From Pumilibacter intestinalis (lineage in GTDB: Bacteria; Bacillota; Clostridia; Christensenellales; Pumilibacteraceae), in assembly GCF_943193005.1 (NCBI RefSeq), contig NZ_CALPCH010000004.1:1-64000 (forward strand): a stretch of 64,000 nt of DNA, in the 5' to 3' direction. This document shows, one piece after another, positions 51,067 to 60,274 of this stretch. A program made the translations under genes and the position numbers. The notes beneath the pieces were generated by a model. It was given only the letters and a program-made list of their open reading frames with translations. It ran no database searches and was not told the DNA's origin. How positions within the stretch are numbered: position 1 is the first letter of the stretch; each line of letters opens with the position of its first letter.

Positions 51067-52128
51067 TTATTTGGCTATCCACGCTCTGAACGCCGAGCTT
51101 CCGTTATTCGCCTTGAGCATGTAGGAGATAAATTCGAAATCGTCCCACTTGTCGTCGTCCATGTTCTCGAGCTTTATTTCCTTTATTCTTACTTTATCCG
51201 AAAAGCCGATTACGTTATCGCCTATTCCCGTATTTCCTCTTTTGGAGTAAGCCGACGACATAAGGTCGTCGAGCACCTTTCTCGACTCCTCGTCTTCGAA
51301 CGAACCGAAAGCCGAAAGATTGCTCGAAATACTCGCATTGGACGAACCGTAAAAAGCGTCGTTGTTCTCTCCCATGTTTATCACGAAATCCCCCGAATCG
51401 TTACTGTTGAAAGACACAACGTATTTTTCCTTGTAACGCGCTCTGCCCGTACCCGTATCGGTATGAAGCCTGTATCCGAATTTATTGGCAACTTGCTTGT
51501 TGTTTCCGTTGTTGTCGTTCTTATATCCCGAGTCCATATCCACCACGTTGAATATCTTACGCGAAATCCCGTCTACAAATCCGGCATCATTATATTTCGA
51601 CGTCGACGAGTTGTAATCGGTATAAGCTCCGAAACGCATATAGTCGGTGCCCATATATCCCGACCCCAAGTTATTGAGTTCGCTCCGTCCGGGATGAACG
51701 TCGTACACGAGGTTGTTGTTGAAAAAGCCTATTTTAACCAAAAACATAAAGTTCGTGGCGGCTATCGGGCATTCGTCCTCCCAAATGGTGAGAGTAAGCG
51801 TGCGCGTTACTCTTTTGCCGCCGTCGGCGGGCACGTCGAGAGTAATCACGGCGCGGGGATATATGCTGTTTCTGCCAGGCTTAATAACGAGCAACAATAC
51901 GGCTGTAAATATTATCACGAGCGCAAGCACCGCGCAAGTAACGGGTATCCAAATTTGTCGCTTTTGGATAGCGGCGGTTTCTCCGCCCTCGGTCGCGTTT
52001 TGCGCGTTCGCGTCAGCGAGCGCGGTTTCACGCTCTTTCGATTTTTTATTTCTCTTTTCTTCTTCGGCGCGGCGCAACTCTTTTCTCGCCCGCGCCGTCA
52101 TGGAATAAGTTTGTTTCTTTCTGCTCAT
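51067..52128 (-). CDS. Membrane-anchored degenerate cyclophilin-like protein
   Basis: The 353-residue protein has a charged cytoplasmic head (residues 1-55), one membrane helix at about 60-82, and an outer domain. That domain opens like a peptidyl-prolyl isomerase (VITLDVP, then DECPIAATNFMFLVKIGFFNN). Where active enzymes have Phe-His-Arg-Val, this one reads VYDVHPGR, so catalysis is doubtful. A long Asn/Ser/Gly-rich insert follows. It overlaps the DUF975 gene by four bases. It may be a structural relative of the isomerase family. Confidence 0.6.
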   Translation of the reverse strand: MSRKKQTYSMTARARKELRRAEEEKRNKKSKERETALADANAQNATEGGETAAIQKRQIWIPVTCAVLALVIIFTAVLLLVIKPGRNSIYPRAVITLDVPADGGKRVTRTLTLTIWEDECPIAATNFMFLVKIGFFNNNLVYDVHPGRSELNNLGSGYMGTDYMRFGAYTDYNSSTSKYNDAGFVDGISRKIFNVVDMDSGYKNDNNGNNKQVANKFGYRLHTDTGTGRARYKEKYVVSFNSNDSGDFVINMGENNDAFYGSSNASISSNLSAFGSFEDEESRKVLDDLMSSAYSKRGNTGIGDNVIGFSDKVRIKEIKLENMDDDKWDDFEFISYMLKANNGSSAFRAWIAK

Positions 52129-53273
52129 TCGCGTTCTCCGATTTCTATATTATTGCGTTCTTCCTGCGTTACTCTACGGTCGGAAGCTCTGCGCCGAGGT
52201 ATCGCGCCGCCCGACTGCCTTGCCGCGGCGTTGCGTTCCGCTCGCTCCCTGCTTATGCGTTCGCGTAACGACTCGCCCGCTTTGCCCTCGCCGTCTTCGC
52301 TTATTTCCACAACCGCAACCTGTTCTTCTTCGGTTTGCGCGGGTTCGGGCGGTCTGCGCCTGTCTACAGCCCGTCTGCCCGCCGAGTCGAGATATACTCT
52401 GCCGCCGGGCAACGGAATTGTACTCATGCGCTTGAGACCGTCGGCCGCCTGCTCGAATGCGGGAACTTCGGCATGCGGCGGTTCGATTTGCGGTTCGATA
52501 TAAGGTTCGGGCGATATTTCGGGCAAAAACGGCTCGGTATATTCCGCGGTGTAGGCTATGTCTTCGGGCTTGAATTCTTCTTCCGCGCCTATTGCCGCGT
52601 TTTCGTCCGCCTTGGAAAATTCGCCCGTTTCGGGATTGCGGTACACCGTTTTGTCGCCCTGTATCTCGCGCTTGTAAAACACTGTTTTGGCGGTGTTAAG
52701 ATACGGGAGCACCCATATAAAGCCCAGTCCGCAGGTAAGGAGTCCCATCAAAAACCAACCCGCGAAAGAAATCACCAAACCGAAATATTTGAAACAGTGC
52801 GTTTTCATTATTCGGTTGCTCGCCTTGAGCGCGTCGGCGGGTTTAAGTTTGGGATTGGCTCGCAACAGGTAATTAGCCATAGAGGTACGAACCGCAAACA
52901 CTATGCCGGGCACTATGAGCAAAAGAGTGAACGCGAGCCAAAGCGCGAATTTCAAAAGCCTAAGCACTATTACCCGCTCTAAGTTGTATTTATTGAACCC
53001 GTCGAATATATGGAATGCGTCGGTCTTTTGGAATTTGTAGAGTTTAACGTAAAATGCGGTCATGCCGAAACCGAAGGGAGCAAGCATGAGAAGATACAAA
53101 AATATGAGTATCACTCCGTACCACACCGCCCACTTGTTCACAATATACAAAAGAGTGGTAAGCACGGCGATGTTGAGCGCAAGCGTATAAACCACGCCGT
53201 ACACAAGCATTGCGTGATATCTGTTGAGCGCAAACCGCTCTTTCGCTTCGGTTTTGATTTCTCTTACGTGCAT
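52125..53273 (-). CDS. DUF975 family membrane protein with long disordered tail
   Basis: The 382-residue protein has six hydrophobic helices in the first 200 residues with the DUF975 pattern (start REIKTEAKERFALNR, then FWLPW-like parts around LRLLKFALWLAFTLLLIVPG). After that comes a long acidic and Pro-rich tail with many Glu-Pro repeats. The role is unknown. The gene overlaps the cyclophilin-like gene, so the two are likely made together at the membrane. Confidence 0.75.
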   Translation of the reverse strand: MHVREIKTEAKERFALNRYHAMLVYGVVYTLALNIAVLTTLLYIVNKWAVWYGVILIFLYLLMLAPFGFGMTAFYVKLYKFQKTDAFHIFDGFNKYNLERVIVLRLLKFALWLAFTLLLIVPGIVFAVRTSMANYLLRANPKLKPADALKASNRIMKTHCFKYFGLVISFAGWFLMGLLTCGLGFIWVLPYLNTAKTVFYKREIQGDKTVYRNPETGEFSKADENAAIGAEEEFKPEDIAYTAEYTEPFLPEISPEPYIEPQIEPPHAEVPAFEQAADGLKRMSTIPLPGGRVYLDSAGRRAVDRRRPPEPAQTEEEQVAVVEISEDGEGKAGESLRERISRERAERNAAARQSGGAIPRRRASDRRVTQEERNNIEIGERE

Positions 53274-53306
53274 TTATATATATTATACTCCGAACGGGGT
53301 TTTAAG

Positions 53307-54170
53307 TCAAATCAAAACGAAGTTTTTTTCGTCCGCAAAAATTATATCGTTACCCGCGTCTGTCGAATATCTTTTGCCGCTTAGATATGTAAGCGGCGTA
53401 TCGAGTTCGCCGAACTCGAGCGATACGGCTCGCAGTTTTTGCCGTTTTGCTCCCGCTTTGCGGTTAGCCGCGCAGTCGCCGTACTTATCGTCGCCCACTA
53501 TGGGGCAACCTATATGCGCCATGTGCGCGCGCAATTGGTGCGTTCTGCCGGTCACGGGCGAAAGGAGTAAAACCGACTGCTCGCCGCGCAAAAGCACTTT
53601 ATATTCGGTAACTATCTCCTTCCCGTCTTTTACCTGTTTATCGCACACTTTGCAATACGAGTTTTGGGCGTTTTTAACGAGATACGCGGTAAGAGTCCCG
53701 CCGTCGCGCTCGGTGCAACCGAACACCCTCGCAACGTATTTCTTCTTTACCCGCTTATCCCTAAACGCCGATATAACGCAGTTAAGCGCGGTTTGGGATT
53801 TGCAAAGTATTACAAGTCCCGTAGTGTTGGTGTCCAACCTGTGCGCCGCGTAAACCTTTTCGCCCGTCTGCTCGAGTATGGCTTTGGGCAACGCGAACTC
53901 GCTTTCGATAAACGGCGGCTTGTCCGCAATCATTATGTTTTCGTCTTGATAAATCACGGGTATTGCGGGCAAATCGAATTTTGCGGGCAGAAATATTTCC
54001 ACCCCGTCGCCGCTGTTAATCGGCAAGTCGCGTGTGATTTTTTCGCCGTTAACGCGCACCTCGCCGCGCTTGAGCTGAATTTTTATTCGCTCGCGGCTCA
54101 CGCCCGCAAGCTCGCTTTCCAAAAAGCGAACGAGCGAGCACTCTTTATCCGCAGTAAACTTGCGTTTCAC
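53307..54170 (-). CDS. RluA-family pseudouridine synthase
   Basis: The enzyme turns uridine into pseudouridine in rRNA or tRNA. The 287-residue protein has an S4 RNA-binding domain (about 12-60) and the active-site motif HRLDTNTTGL with catalytic Asp113. GRTHQLRAHMAHIGCPIVGD marks the C-terminal core. The motif differs slightly from the usual HRLDxxTSG. Which position is modified (RluD, RluC or another) cannot be decided. It overlaps feoB by four bases. Confidence 0.92.
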   Translation of the reverse strand: MKRKFTADKECSLVRFLESELAGVSRERIKIQLKRGEVRVNGEKITRDLPINSGDGVEIFLPAKFDLPAIPVIYQDENIMIADKPPFIESEFALPKAILEQTGEKVYAAHRLDTNTTGLVILCKSQTALNCVISAFRDKRVKKKYVARVFGCTERDGGTLTAYLVKNAQNSYCKVCDKQVKDGKEIVTEYKVLLRGEQSVLLLSPVTGRTHQLRAHMAHIGCPIVGDDKYGDCAANRKAGAKRQKLRAVSLEFGELDTPLTYLSGKRYSTDAGNDIIFADEKNFVLI

Positions 54171-56431
54171 CTATCTTTCCCGTCCTTTTTGCGGTCGCAG
54201 GTTTTGCATCCTCCCGTGCAGTAAGGGCAAGAGCCTTTCCCTTTGATTTTACTTATAAGCACCGCAATGCAAACGGCAACCACAAACGCCACTATGAGCA
54301 CTCCGACAGTAACGCCGGGATTAAGCAAAACGAGCAGTCCTATTCCGTAGAACGCGAGCGAAACCAAATACGCCACGCCTATCTGCAAAATCAGGCTGAA
54401 AAACATCCACTTAAGCCCCGCTTCCTTTTTTATTGCAACGAGCGTGGCAACGCAGGGCACGTATAAAAGCGTAAACACCATAAAGGTGAGCGCGGAAAGC
54501 GACGGGTGCGCTCCCATAAATATAGCTTCCACCCCGCCCAAACTTTCTATGCTCGAAATTACCACTTCTTTAGCCACAAGACCGCTCAAAAGCGAGGTTA
54601 CGGCTTTCCAATTGCCGAACCCGAACGGACGGAATACGGGCGCGATAAATCCGCTTATCACCTCTAAAATACTGCGGGCGTCTTTCCCAACCGTGTAACC
54701 CGCCGTAAACGAAAAGTTCGATAAAAGCCACACTATTACGTTGAGCGCGAAAATGGTTGTGCCCACTCTTATCAAAAATACTTTCGCGTTGTTCCAAATT
54801 ATTTGCAACACGCGCTCCGCCGTAGGGAAACGGTACGGCGGCATTTCCATTATAAACGAAAGTTTACCGCTCTTGAGCGGCTTTACGCACTTTTCGAATA
54901 ATGCGGCAAGCAGTAGAGCCACAGCCGCGCCGAGCAGATACATGCCGAATATTATAAACGGCGAACCGCCCGCAAAGAACGCTCCCGCAATAGTCGAATA
55001 AACGGGAAGCCTTGCGCTGCACGAAAGGAAGGGCGTTAACAGCACCGTTTTCTTTCTCATCTTCTCGTCCTCGAGTCCGCGAGCGGTAAGCACCGCAGTT
55101 GCACTGCACCCGAAGCCCATAAGCATGGTGAACGCGCTTCTTCCGCTAAGACCTATCTTGCGAAATATGCCGTCTGTCATAAAGGCAACGCGGCTGATGT
55201 ATCCGCTGTCTTCGAGCAAAGCGAGAAAAAAGAACAGCAAAACTATCTGCGGCAAAAACACGAGTATGCCGCCCACGCCCTGTATTATTCCGTCGCCGAG
55301 CAGTCCCACTATCCAGTCGGGGCAGTTTATGGAATTGAGCCAACCGGTAAGCGGATTATATATCAATTTGTCTATTCCGAGCTCGAGCAGCCAGGTAAAG
55401 AAATTCCCCACCAGCCCGAAAGTAATAACGAATATGAGAGCCATTACGGCAAGGAATATGGGAAGCGCGAGGTATTTGTTAAGCACAATCCCGTCGAGTT
55501 TTGATACGCCGAGCATTTGCAGTCTTTCGCCCGCCTTGTGCCTGTCGTGATGCCTAACGTGCTTGTCGTGCGGGATTTCGGCTATCTCGCCCGCGTTCTC
55601 GCCGTGCGACTCGAGCGGCACGTTGTGCGCGGTGTGTTCGTGCATTTCGTGGTGCTCGCTCGATACGCTGCGCGTTATCGCGCCCTCGGTTATTTTGTCT
55701 ATGAATTCGTAACGCACTTGAGCAACGCGCGCCTGTAAGTCGCCCATTGCCGCCAAAGCGCTCGATTGCGCTTTATCGAGGTTCAGTTTGCCGAGCACGA
55801 ACGCGTCGTTTTCAAGCACCTTTATAGCCGCCCAACGCGGCGATAGCCCCGCCTGCGCGGCGTTCGCTCCTATAATGGAAATAACGTCGTCGAGCGGCAA
55901 CTTGTCCAGATATTCGAGCCGCACGGTGTTCGCCCCGTGAGTCTTTATATAGTCTACGCTAACGTCCATCAGTAGGTGCACGTCGCTGTGATACTTTGCG
56001 CTCATGGGTACAATGGGAATTTTGAGCACCCGTTCTATGTTGCGGTAGTTGAGCACTTTACCCTGCTTTCTCAGCTCGTCCATCATGTTTATTACAAGCA
56101 CCACGGGAACGTCGAGTTCGAGCAGTTGGAGTGTGAGATACAGGTTACGCGCAAGGTTGTTTACCTCGCAGATATTCACAATCAAGTCGCTTGATTTAGC
56201 GAGTATTCTATCGCGCGAAATTCCCTCTTCGGGACTGTACACGCTTAGCGAATACAAGCCGGGCAAATCCACAATATCTATTGTATTGTGGTCGAACATT
56301 ATCTTTTTGCTCACCTCGGCAACGGTTACGCCGTGCCAATTGCCCACGTGTTCGAGCGAATGGGTTATTCTGTTATATAGGCTTGTTTTGCCCACGTTGG
56401 GATTGCCCACGAGAGAAACGGTGTAGTCCAT
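54167..56431 (-). CDS. feoB: Ferrous iron transporter FeoB
   Basis: The 754-residue protein has an N-terminal GTPase domain with GNPNVGKTSLYN at about 8-19, DLPGLYS and NMMD. A helical spacer of about 100 residues with a histidine-rich stretch (SSEHHEMHEHTAHN) follows, and then the transport domain with gate motifs around GFGCSA. The end carries a cysteine-rich tail (CPYCTGGCKTCDRK). It directly follows feoA (one base between them). The His stretch could bind metal, which is inference. Confidence 0.97.
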   Translation of the reverse strand: MDYTVSLVGNPNVGKTSLYNRITHSLEHVGNWHGVTVAEVSKKIMFDHNTIDIVDLPGLYSLSVYSPEEGISRDRILAKSSDLIVNICEVNNLARNLYLTLQLLELDVPVVLVINMMDELRKQGKVLNYRNIERVLKIPIVPMSAKYHSDVHLLMDVSVDYIKTHGANTVRLEYLDKLPLDDVISIIGANAAQAGLSPRWAAIKVLENDAFVLGKLNLDKAQSSALAAMGDLQARVAQVRYEFIDKITEGAITRSVSSEHHEMHEHTAHNVPLESHGENAGEIAEIPHDKHVRHHDRHKAGERLQMLGVSKLDGIVLNKYLALPIFLAVMALIFVITFGLVGNFFTWLLELGIDKLIYNPLTGWLNSINCPDWIVGLLGDGIIQGVGGILVFLPQIVLLFFFLALLEDSGYISRVAFMTDGIFRKIGLSGRSAFTMLMGFGCSATAVLTARGLEDEKMRKKTVLLTPFLSCSARLPVYSTIAGAFFAGGSPFIIFGMYLLGAAVALLLAALFEKCVKPLKSGKLSFIMEMPPYRFPTAERVLQIIWNNAKVFLIRVGTTIFALNVIVWLLSNFSFTAGYTVGKDARSILEVISGFIAPVFRPFGFGNWKAVTSLLSGLVAKEVVISSIESLGGVEAIFMGAHPSLSALTFMVFTLLYVPCVATLVAIKKEAGLKWMFFSLILQIGVAYLVSLAFYGIGLLVLLNPGVTVGVLIVAFVVAVCIAVLISKIKGKGSCPYCTGGCKTCDRKKDGKDR

Positions 56432-56656
56432 TTACGCCACCTCTATCTCTATAAGCGAAGCCGCGTCTTCTCTGAGCGCAACCATAAACCCCCTAAGCCC
56501 CACGAGCACCGTTCCGCCCATGGGAGCCACCGCCGCTATATACAGCGTGCAATCGGGAGTAAAGCCCATATCGAGCAAACGGCGGCGGGCGTTTCCCTCG
56601 CCCGACACGCCGCTCACTTTATAGCGTGTATTAACCTTTGCATCCAAAAGCGTCAT
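56432..56656 (-). CDS. feoA: Ferrous iron transport protein FeoA
   Basis: The 74-residue protein is the SH3-like partner of FeoB. It shows VSGEGNARRRLLDMGFTPDC, the family pattern around Arg-Leu-Leu-Asp-Met-Gly-Phe. It ends at the feoB start and starts ten bases after nrdR, so nrdR may be cotranscribed with it. Confidence 0.95.
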   Translation of the reverse strand: MTLLDAKVNTRYKVSGVSGEGNARRRLLDMGFTPDCTLYIAAVAPMGGTVLVGLRGFMVALREDAASLIEIEVA

Positions 56657-56665
56657 AACGCAAAA

Positions 56666-57124
56666 TCAGTCCTTTTGGTTCATTTTTTCGTCTTTTATAA
56701 AGTCGGCAAGCTCGGTAACGTCGCGGAACTGCCTGTAAACCGAAGCAAATCTTATATACGCGATTTGGTCGAGGTCTTTAAGCAGTTTCATTACCATTTC
56801 GCCTATCTTGCGCGAAGATATCTCCTGCACGAGCGAATTGCTTATTTGCTTTTCGAGCGTGTTTACGAGCGCGTCTATATCGTGCATGGCTACGGGTCGT
56901 TTTTCGCAAGACTTTACAACTCCGCTCTTTATCTTCGAGGCGTCGAACTGTTGGCGCGTGCCGTCGTTTTTCACAACGAGTATGGGCACGGTTTCAATCA
57001 TTTCGTAAGTGGTGAACCGTTTGCCGCACTTTAGGCATTCTCTGCGCCGCCGTATGGAATTGCCCTCGTCTGTAGGACGGGAGTCCAACACTTTGCTCTC
57101 CGTAAATCCGCAAAACATACATTT
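56666..57124 (-). CDS. nrdR: Transcriptional repressor NrdR
   Basis: NrdR represses ribonucleotide reductase genes in response to ATP and dATP. The 152-residue protein has a zinc ribbon (Cys3, Cys6, Cys31, Cys34) with the Arg-Arg-Arg-Arg contact segment and an ATP-cone from about residue 47. The ATG at 57122-57124 gives the standard N terminus MKCMFCGF. It stands between the YlmC-like gene and feoA. Confidence 0.97.
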   Translation of the reverse strand, partial: KCMFCGFTESKVLDSRPTDEGNSIRRRRECLKCGKRFTTYEMIETVPILVVKNDGTRQQFDASKIKSGVVKSCEKRPVAMHDIDALVNTLEKQISNSLVQEISSRKIGEMVMKLLKDLDQIAYIRFASVYRQFRDVTELADFIKDEKMNQKD

Positions 57125-57207
57125 CATACGACGCACCTCTTTTGAATTGATACGCCTTTATTATACAATATATTCCGCCGTAACGCAATCGATTTGAATA
57201 AATTCGG

Positions 57208-57678
57208 TCAATTCATTTGCGACCATCTGTAAGCGCAGTCGAACAGCATGCACTTTTCGCAGCGATTGTCGCAGTTGGGGTGCGGCGGAACGGAGTCGTC
57301 GCACCTCGTTTCCTCTCGGAAAGTATTATCGCCGCAACCGCAACTTTCATACCCTCCGCCGTGCTTGCAGTCTTTGGGCGGCTTGGGGCGCGGCGGCGGA
57401 GGCGGACGGTGCCCGCAGGAAAGCGAGCCGTCGGCTTCCATGGTGAGCGAAACGAGTATTACGTCTTCGCCTATCTTGCGAACGCAGTGCCACGGTACGA
57501 ACACGTCTTGATTTTTGGAAAATATACCTCGGCGGTTTAGCGGCACCACTATGCCGCTTATTCGCCCGTCGTCGCGCGAAAAAAGAATATCGACTATACG
57601 CCCCATTCGTCTGCCGTCGGTATCGTTTACAACTTCTTTAGACCTCAATTCGCAATAAGACAAGTCGTTGTCGCTCAT
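57208..57678 (-). CDS. ylmC: YlmC/YmxH-family PRC-barrel protein with Cys-rich tail
   Basis: The 156-residue protein has a PRC barrel in its first 82 residues (LRSKEVVNDTDGRRMGRIVD), the usual extent of YlmC proteins, which are linked to sporulation genes. A run of prolines (PPPPPRPKPP) and a 55-residue tail with nine cysteines follow. This tail is not normal for the family. The open frame extends far upstream, but those codons are antisense to sigG. The ATG at 57676-57678 has GAGG six bases before it. A metal- or coat-linked role of the tail is possible. Confidence 0.85.
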   Translation of the reverse strand: MSDNDLSYCELRSKEVVNDTDGRRMGRIVDILFSRDDGRISGIVVPLNRRGIFSKNQDVFVPWHCVRKIGEDVILVSLTMEADGSLSCGHRPPPPPRPKPPKDCKHGGGYESCGCGDNTFREETRCDDSVPPHPNCDNRCEKCMLFDCAYRWSQMN

Positions 57679-57743
57679 TTTATACCTCGGACTATATATA
57701 TGCGCAATTGCGACAAAAATTGCGAACCGAATTTCTCGGCAAA

Positions 57744-57773
57744 GTATAAAAACGCCGCCCGTCGATAAAAATA
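57744..57773 (+). promoter_or_regulatory. Sigma-F/sigma-G type promoter of sigG
   Basis: GTATA (57744-57748) and GATAAAAATA (57764-57773) are 15 bases apart. This fits the forespore pattern of sigma-F and sigma-G with one mismatch in the minus-10 element. Confidence 0.65.
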
Positions 57774-57795
57774 GCGATACACAGGAGGTATAGCT

Positions 57796-58569
57796 ATGGC
57801 TACTCGAGTGGAAATTTGCGGAATAAACACCGCAACGCTTCCCACCCTTACTCACAAAGAAACTTTGGAACTCATAGACAAAGCGCACGCGGGCGACGAA
57901 GCGGCAAAAGACAGATTTCTGCTTTGCAACATGCGGCTCGTGTTGAGCATCGTGCAACGCTTCGGAAGCAAAAAAGAATGTGCCGACGATATATTCCAAG
58001 TGGGTTGCATAGGTCTTATCAAAGCAATGAACAATTTCAACACCGCGCTCAATCTCAGATTTTCGACATATGCCGTGCCCATGATAATCGGCGAAATTCG
58101 CAGATACCTGCGCGACAGCTCGAGCATTCGGGTTAGTCGCTCCATTCGCGACACCGCGTACAAGGTTTTGCAAAAGCGGCAGGCTCTCGAGGCTGAAACC
58201 AACAACGAGGCTTCGCTCGAAGAAGTCGCGGCGGCAATGAACATGCCCGTGTCCGAAGTGGTTTACGCAATGGACGCAATATCCAACCCCGTGTCGCTGT
58301 TCGACCCCGTGTATCACGACGGCGGCGAAACGGTTATGATAATGGACCAAATTTCCGACAAAAAGAACTGCGACGAAAACTGGCTCACCGGCGTTTCCAT
58401 AAGCGAAGCGATGACCAAACTTACGCCGCGCGAACGCGAAATTCTCACTTTGCGCTTTTACGAGGGCAAAACCCAAGTAGAGGTATCGAGCGAGATAGGA
58501 ATATCGCAAGCTCAAGTGAGCCGTCTCGAGAAAAACGCGATATCCATACTCAAAAAGAATATCAACTGA
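57796..58569 (+). CDS. sigG: Sporulation sigma factor G
   Basis: Sigma-G drives late forespore genes. The 257-residue protein has the known N terminus RVEICGINTATLP, region 2 with FSTYAVPMIIGEIRRYLRD, region 3 and region 4 with the HTH YEGKTQVEVSSEIGISQAQVSR. AGGAGG lies eight bases before the ATG. It is on the plus strand while its neighbours ylmC and sigE are on the minus strand. In B. subtilis and most relatives spoIIGA, sigE and sigG run in one direction. The stop codons of sigG and sigE are one base apart. Confidence 0.97.
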   Translation: MATRVEICGINTATLPTLTHKETLELIDKAHAGDEAAKDRFLLCNMRLVLSIVQRFGSKKECADDIFQVGCIGLIKAMNNFNTALNLRFSTYAVPMIIGEIRRYLRDSSSIRVSRSIRDTAYKVLQKRQALEAETNNEASLEEVAAAMNMPVSEVVYAMDAISNPVSLFDPVYHDGGETVMIMDQISDKKNCDENWLTGVSISEAMTKLTPREREILTLRFYEGKTQVEVSSEIGISQAQVSRLEKNAISILKKNIN

Positions 58570-58570
58570 A

Positions 58571-59284
58571 TTACAACGCTTTCACGATTTCTTTTTTCAG
58601 GCGGCTTATAATCTTCTTTTCCAACCGCGAAATATACGACTGCGAAATGCCCAAAAGGTCGGCCACCTCCTTTTGGGTTTTTTCCTGTCTGCCCGCAAGT
58701 CCGAAGCGCATTTGCATTATCTCTTTTTCGCGCACTCCGAGCTTGCCTATGGCGTTCCACAAGAGCTGTTTTTCAACCGACGACTCTATGTTTTTGCTCA
58801 CGAGGTCCGGCTCTGTGCCGAGTATATCGCTCATGAGCAGCTCGTTGCCTTCCCAATCGATATTGAGCGGCTCGTCGAGCGACACCTCGCACCTAAGGCG
58901 CACCATGCGGCGCAAATACATGAGTATTTCGTTTTCTATGCACCGCGAGGCGTAAGTCGCGAGCTTTATATTTTTGTCGGGGTCGAAAGAGTTAACCGCC
59001 TTAATCAGCCCTATAGTGCCCACCGAAATGAGGTCCTCGACGTCCACGCCCGTGTTGTCGAACTTGCGGGCGATATAAACCACAAGCCGAAGATTGCGTT
59101 CTATAAGGGTGTTTTTCGCGCTCGTCTTTCCCTCTCTTAAGTCCGCCATTACAACGACTTCTTCCTCGGGCGAAAGCGGGCTCGGCAAAGCCTCGTTCGC
59201 CGTTATGTACATTAAAACGTTTTCGTCGGGCGGCAACAGCTTCCCTACGATTTTTTTAAGCAAGTCGATTATTTTCACAGTCAA
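58571..59284 (-). CDS. sigE: Sporulation sigma factor E (pro-sigma-E)
   Basis: Sigma-E controls early mother-cell genes. It is made as a precursor with an N-terminal pro-sequence (about the first 25-30 residues, [20 protein letters not shown]). The 237-residue protein has region 2 ([15 protein letters not shown] then [20 protein letters not shown]) and region 4 ([18 protein letters not shown]). It starts in an ATGA overlap with the stop of spoIIGA, whose product cleaves the pro-sequence. Length and order are typical. Confidence 0.98.
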   Translation of the reverse strand: MTVKIIDLLKKIVGKLLPPDENVLMYITANEALPSPLSPEEEVVVMADLREGKTSAKNTLIERNLRLVVYIARKFDNTGVDVEDLISVGTIGLIKAVNSFDPDKNIKLATYASRCIENEILMYLRRMVRLRCEVSLDEPLNIDWEGNELLMSDILGTEPDLVSKNIESSVEKQLLWNAIGKLGVREKEIMQMRFGLAGRQEKTQKEVADLLGISQSYISRLEKKIISRLKKEIVKAL

Positions 59285-60129
59285 TTCACCTCCGTGAGCG
59301 CCGGGTGCAAAATAGCGTCGAATTCTTTTTCGCGCCTTGTAAACGTCAAGGACAACCCGACCGTTACGTCATATAATATATTCTTGTCCGAGCCGAAATA
59401 GACTTGAAATTTATCGGGAGTTATAAGCCAAAGTTCACCATAGCCGCACACCCCGCCGCATTTCATTTTTCGCGCCCCCTTAAACACCCTGTCGGTATGA
59501 CCTGTGAGTATTTCGGTTACCGCGCTATCGCATAGATAGGGCATAATCGTTGCAAATCCAATCACTATCACGGGCAGTCCCGTTTTCGCGTCGTACAGCC
59601 TGTTGCCCGTATCGAGAAATCCGTTGCCCTCTATCTCCGCGCCCGCAAGCTCGAGTCTGTACCGATACAGCGTTTCCGACAGGTCGCGCGTGCGGTGAAA
59701 GGAAACAGCAAACAGTTCCACTATTACATACACAGCCGCGGACACTCCCGCCGTGATAAAGGCGTTGGGCATGAGCGGCTTTGCCATAGCGTCCGCCGCG
59801 TTGCCGTAAATCACGTACCCAACGGCGAAAACGCACCCGCCGAATATAAATGCGGCGGCGTAAAATACCGCGACTCCTTTTACAAATCCGCACTTGCGAA
59901 AGAATAAAATCGCACACATTGCCGCGCCCACGCAAAGTTTTATAAGCGTTTGCCAAATTGCGGACAGCGAAAACATGAGATAAAACAACGCGGCAACCGT
60001 TCCCGTAAGGGCGGAAAGAAACAGACGCGCTTTATCCGAGCGCAAGCGCAAAAACTTGTACGCCGCCGCGCCGATAACGTAATCGAGTATGAAATTTTCC
60101 GCCAAAAGCGGCTCTATGTATACGCTCAT
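59281..60129 (-). CDS. spoIIGA: SpoIIGA, sigma-E precursor processing protease
   Basis: The 282-residue protein has five membrane helices in the first 145 residues and a C-terminal aspartic-protease-like domain with the motif [10 protein letters not shown] (Asp173). It cleaves pro-sigma-E in the mother cell after a signal from SpoIIR. The gene precedes sigE and overlaps it. A Spo0A box lies upstream. Confidence 0.93.
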   Translation of the reverse strand: MSVYIEPLLAENFILDYVIGAAAYKFLRLRSDKARLFLSALTGTVAALFYLMFSLSAIWQTLIKLCVGAAMCAILFFRKCGFVKGVAVFYAAAFIFGGCVFAVGYVIYGNAADAMAKPLMPNAFITAGVSAAVYVIVELFAVSFHRTRDLSETLYRYRLELAGAEIEGNGFLDTGNRLYDAKTGLPVIVIGFATIMPYLCDSAVTEILTGHTDRVFKGARKMKCGGVCGYGELWLITPDKFQVYFGSDKNILYDVTVGLSLTFTRREKEFDAILHPALTEVN

Positions 60130-60173
60130 ACGCCTATACTATCACAAAACCGTTTGGCTAAAAAGAACATTGT

Positions 60174-60180
60174 TGTCGAA
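60174..60180. promoter_or_regulatory. Spo0A box upstream of spoIIGA
   Basis: TGTCGAA, the core of the Spo0A recognition sequence, lies 45 bases before the spoIIGA ATG. The spoIIG operon of other spore formers is activated by Spo0A, so the position is meaningful. A TATAGG-like sequence near 60,133-60,138 could be the minus-10 box. Confidence 0.5.
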
Positions 60181-60220
60181 TTTGCCCTAATATGCTCGCT
60201 TCGGCATGGCGAAATTTGCG

Positions 60221-60254
60221 CAACAAAATCGCCCGAACGATAATGTTTCGTTCG
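60221..60254 (-). terminator. Terminator after ftsZ
   Basis: On the minus strand a seven-base stem (CGAACGA with TCGTTCG) is followed by GGGCGATTTTG. It lies about 21 bases after the ftsZ stop. Confidence 0.6.
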
Positions 60255-60274
60255 AGCGTTCGCACGTTTTAGTT

